A stretch of DNA of 64,000 nucleotides, from assembly GCF_025961475.1 (NCBI RefSeq), contig NZ_JAOQNS010000007.1, positions 124,001-188,000 on the forward strand, in the 5' to 3' direction. Shown in pieces: positions 62,834 to 64,000 of this stretch (its first letter is position 1; every line of letters starts with the position of its first letter). The position numbers and the translations under genes were made by a program. The stretch is from Rhodobium gokarnense. Lineage in GTDB: Bacteria; Pseudomonadota; Alphaproteobacteria; Rhizobiales; Rhodobiaceae. Under the pieces are notes generated by a model. It ran no database searches. It was not told the origin of the DNA and saw only the letters and a program-made list of their open reading frames with translations.

Positions 62834-63691
62834 GTGAAATTCAAGGAATTGAGCTACGCCTCGCCGTCCGATCCGCGGCTGAAGCGCGGGGTGATCCATG
62901 CGGTGGAGGGGCTGTCCGGCCGCGGGCGGCTCGCCGCGCTCTACGAGACCTGGCGCCGCGACATCGTCGGCACGTCGAGCCGGGTGATGGGCGATCTCCT
63001 GCAGCTTATCGGCGTCGAGTTGGAGATTTCCGGTGCCCCGTGGCCGCCGCAGGATCTGCCGGCCTCGCCGCTTGTCATCGTCGCCAACCATCCCTTCGGC
63101 ATCGGCGACGGCATCGCGGTGCTGTCGCTCGCCGAACAGCTCGGCCGGCCGTTCCGGGTGCTGATCCACAACGATCTTTTGAAGGTGCCGGAGATCCGGC
63201 CCTATTCGCTGCCGATCGATTTTTCCGAGACCCGCGAGGCGATGCTCCTCAACCTTGCCACCCGCAAGGAGGCGCTGCGGCTGCTGAAGGAGGGCGTCAC
63301 CATCGTCATCTTTCCGGCCGGCGGGGTGGCGACGGCCCGCTCGCCCTTCGGCAGGGCGGTGGAACTGCCGTGGAAGACGTTTACCGCGCGGATGATCCTC
63401 GATGCCCGCGCCGCCGTGCTGCCGGTCTATTTCGAGGGCCAGAACAGCCGGCTCTTCCACCTCGTCAGCCGGATCAGCCAGACGCTCCGGCTGTCGCTGC
63501 TGGTTCGCGAGTTCAAGCGCTTCATCGGCTCGCGGCTGCCGGTGCGGGTCGGCGAGGTCATCGACCATGCCGAGCTTTCGCACCTGAAAAACAGGCAGGA
63601 ACTGATGGAGCGGCTGCACGACGAGGTGCACGCACTCGGCCGCAACGAACTGCAGCCGCGCCCGCGCTTCGATTTCGTAAGGGCGGCTTAA
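62834..63691 (+). CDS. 1-acyl-glycerol-3-phosphate/OlsA-like acyltransferase
   Basis: 285 residues from GTG 62834 (GGGAG SD; the frame also opens at TTG 62768). The H(x4)D motif is VIVANHPFGIGDGIAV, and IVIFPAGGVATA the FPEG-like block. The long N-terminal part (SYASPSDPRLKRGVIHAVEGLSGRGRLAALYE) is like ornithine-lipid or lyso-phospholipid acyltransferases of the putative hemolysin family. Membrane-associated phospholipid or ornithine-lipid synthesis is the probable role. Confidence 0.82.
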   Translation: MKFKELSYASPSDPRLKRGVIHAVEGLSGRGRLAALYETWRRDIVGTSSRVMGDLLQLIGVELEISGAPWPPQDLPASPLVIVANHPFGIGDGIAVLSLAEQLGRPFRVLIHNDLLKVPEIRPYSLPIDFSETREAMLLNLATRKEALRLLKEGVTIVIFPAGGVATARSPFGRAVELPWKTFTARMILDARAAVLPVYFEGQNSRLFHLVSRISQTLRLSLLVREFKRFIGSRLPVRVGEVIDHAELSHLKNRQELMERLHDEVHALGRNELQPRPRFDFVRAA

Positions 63692-63723
63692 GTTAAAGCG
63701 TTCAAGCGCCACGCAGGCTTTTC

Positions 63724-63774
63724 GGCGCAACGGCGCCGGCGCGCGTTTGCGCTTGCGACGCCTTGCGGCGTCGA
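63724..63774 (-). repeat. Dispersed two-hairpin repeat, copy 3 (opposite strand)
   Basis: In plus orientation GGCGC-AACG-GCGCC comes first, then CGACGCC-TTGC-GGCGTCG (63756-63773). It is the reverse of the copies at 41.3 kb, with the same stem pairs and changed loops, in the gap after the acyltransferase gene. Confidence 0.65.
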
Positions 63775-63808
63775 ATGAGCAAGCCCGCGTGCCTCTCCGC
63801 AAGTCGTG

Positions 63809-64000
63809 TCAGTTGCGCTTCAGCGCGAGAACCTCGACCTCGCGGTCGATACCGCTTTCCACGGAGAATTCGCGATTGAATATCTGGTCGTGGTTCTTGG
63901 CGACGACCGCATAGTCGCCTTCCGCCAGGATGAAGGAAGGGAAGGCGCCGACGCTTTCGGCGAGCTGGTCGCCGCCGGGCGTCAGCAGCGACCATTCGGT
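63809..64000 (-). CDS. C-terminal end of an unidentified protein, cut by window edge
   Basis: Reading the minus strand from 64000 gives 63 codons in frame before TGA (63809-63811): TEWSLLTPGGDQLAESVGAF..., then AEGDYAVVAKNHDQIFNRE and GIDREVEVLALKRN. The rest is outside the window. It looks like the end of an immunoglobulin-like or beta-sandwich domain protein (strand-rich, Gly turns); I do not recognise a family. Confidence 0.6.
   Translation of the reverse strand, partial: TEWSLLTPGGDQLAESVGAFPSFILAEGDYAVVAKNHDQIFNREFSVESGIDREVEVLALKRN

Overview
The window is a GC-rich (roughly two-thirds G+C) alphaproteobacterial chromosome segment, most likely from a member of the Hyphomicrobiales (Rhizobiales). 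This rests on gene content and neighbourhoods: livHMGF followed by a DUF6867-type membrane gene, DUF3126, an NDUFS6-like zinc-finger gene, PAS_5 and BTLCP families, a CoxE/MoxR pair, radC-map-sfsA, a CueR/HmrR-type regulator and clustered GANTC (CcrM) sites. I cannot name a genus. No insertion sequence, prophage, integrase, CRISPR array or rRNA is visible, so this looks like ordinary chromosome carrying several accessory catabolic and surface modules.

Layout. 1-4.3 kb: branched-chain amino-acid ABC transporter (minus strand). 4.5-7 kb: a flavin reductase and a GH114-like glycoside hydrolase fused to RTX repeats. 7-9.1 kb: VWA/CoxE-like protein and MoxR ATPase. 9.3-12.5 kb: pcaD-like hydrolase, small cytochrome c, two paralogous methyltransferases flanking a cyclophilin-like gene, and a CueR-like regulator. 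12.5-17.5 kb: CHASE4-GGDEF-EAL protein, radC, map, sfsA. 17.5-21.3 kb: TrpXYZ-like ABC transporter and a pirin. 21.5-29.9 kb: orphan beta-helix protein, then a LysR regulator divergent from an agmatinase-family ureohydrolase, a spermidine/putrescine-type ABC transporter and a metallo-beta-lactamase-fold enzyme, probably one operon for a guanidino compound or polyamine. 30.3-41.1 kb: a sugar or sugar-alcohol module. 41.4-55.3 kb: tRNA-Leu, two sulfotransferase-like genes, housekeeping and hypothetical genes, BTLCP, PilZ and PAS proteins, a candidate small RNA and a rhomboid. 55.4-63.7 kb: CBS protein, hisI, folE, an Fe-S scaffold-like protein, yidD, two tandem RTX proteins, thrS and an acyltransferase. 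Both window edges cut a gene.

The most interesting region is 30.3-41.1 kb. It holds a HxlB-like SIS isomerase, a SorC-type regulator, a sugar ABC importer, a TIM-barrel epimerase, DhaK, DhaL, a triose-phosphate isomerase with a variant active-site motif, and transaldolase. Between the last two lies a truncated RpiB, not previously obvious because only its first 63 codons survive. Together these parts match the logic of tetrulose (erythrulose) catabolism: kinase, tetrulose-phosphate isomerases and epimerase, then erythrose-4-phosphate handled by transaldolase. The RpiB step is broken and possibly replaced by the SIS protein. A plain dihydroxyacetone pathway is the main alternative.

Other signals worth checking are: a dispersed two-hairpin repeat with compensatory stem changes (three copies); a candidate small RNA at about 54.2 kb with two GANTC sites in a 14-bp palindrome; seven GANTC sites in 260 bp upstream of hisI; a 17-bp tandem repeat upstream of the methyltransferase cluster; and intercistronic hairpins after the binding-protein gene in all three binding-protein-containing ABC operons.
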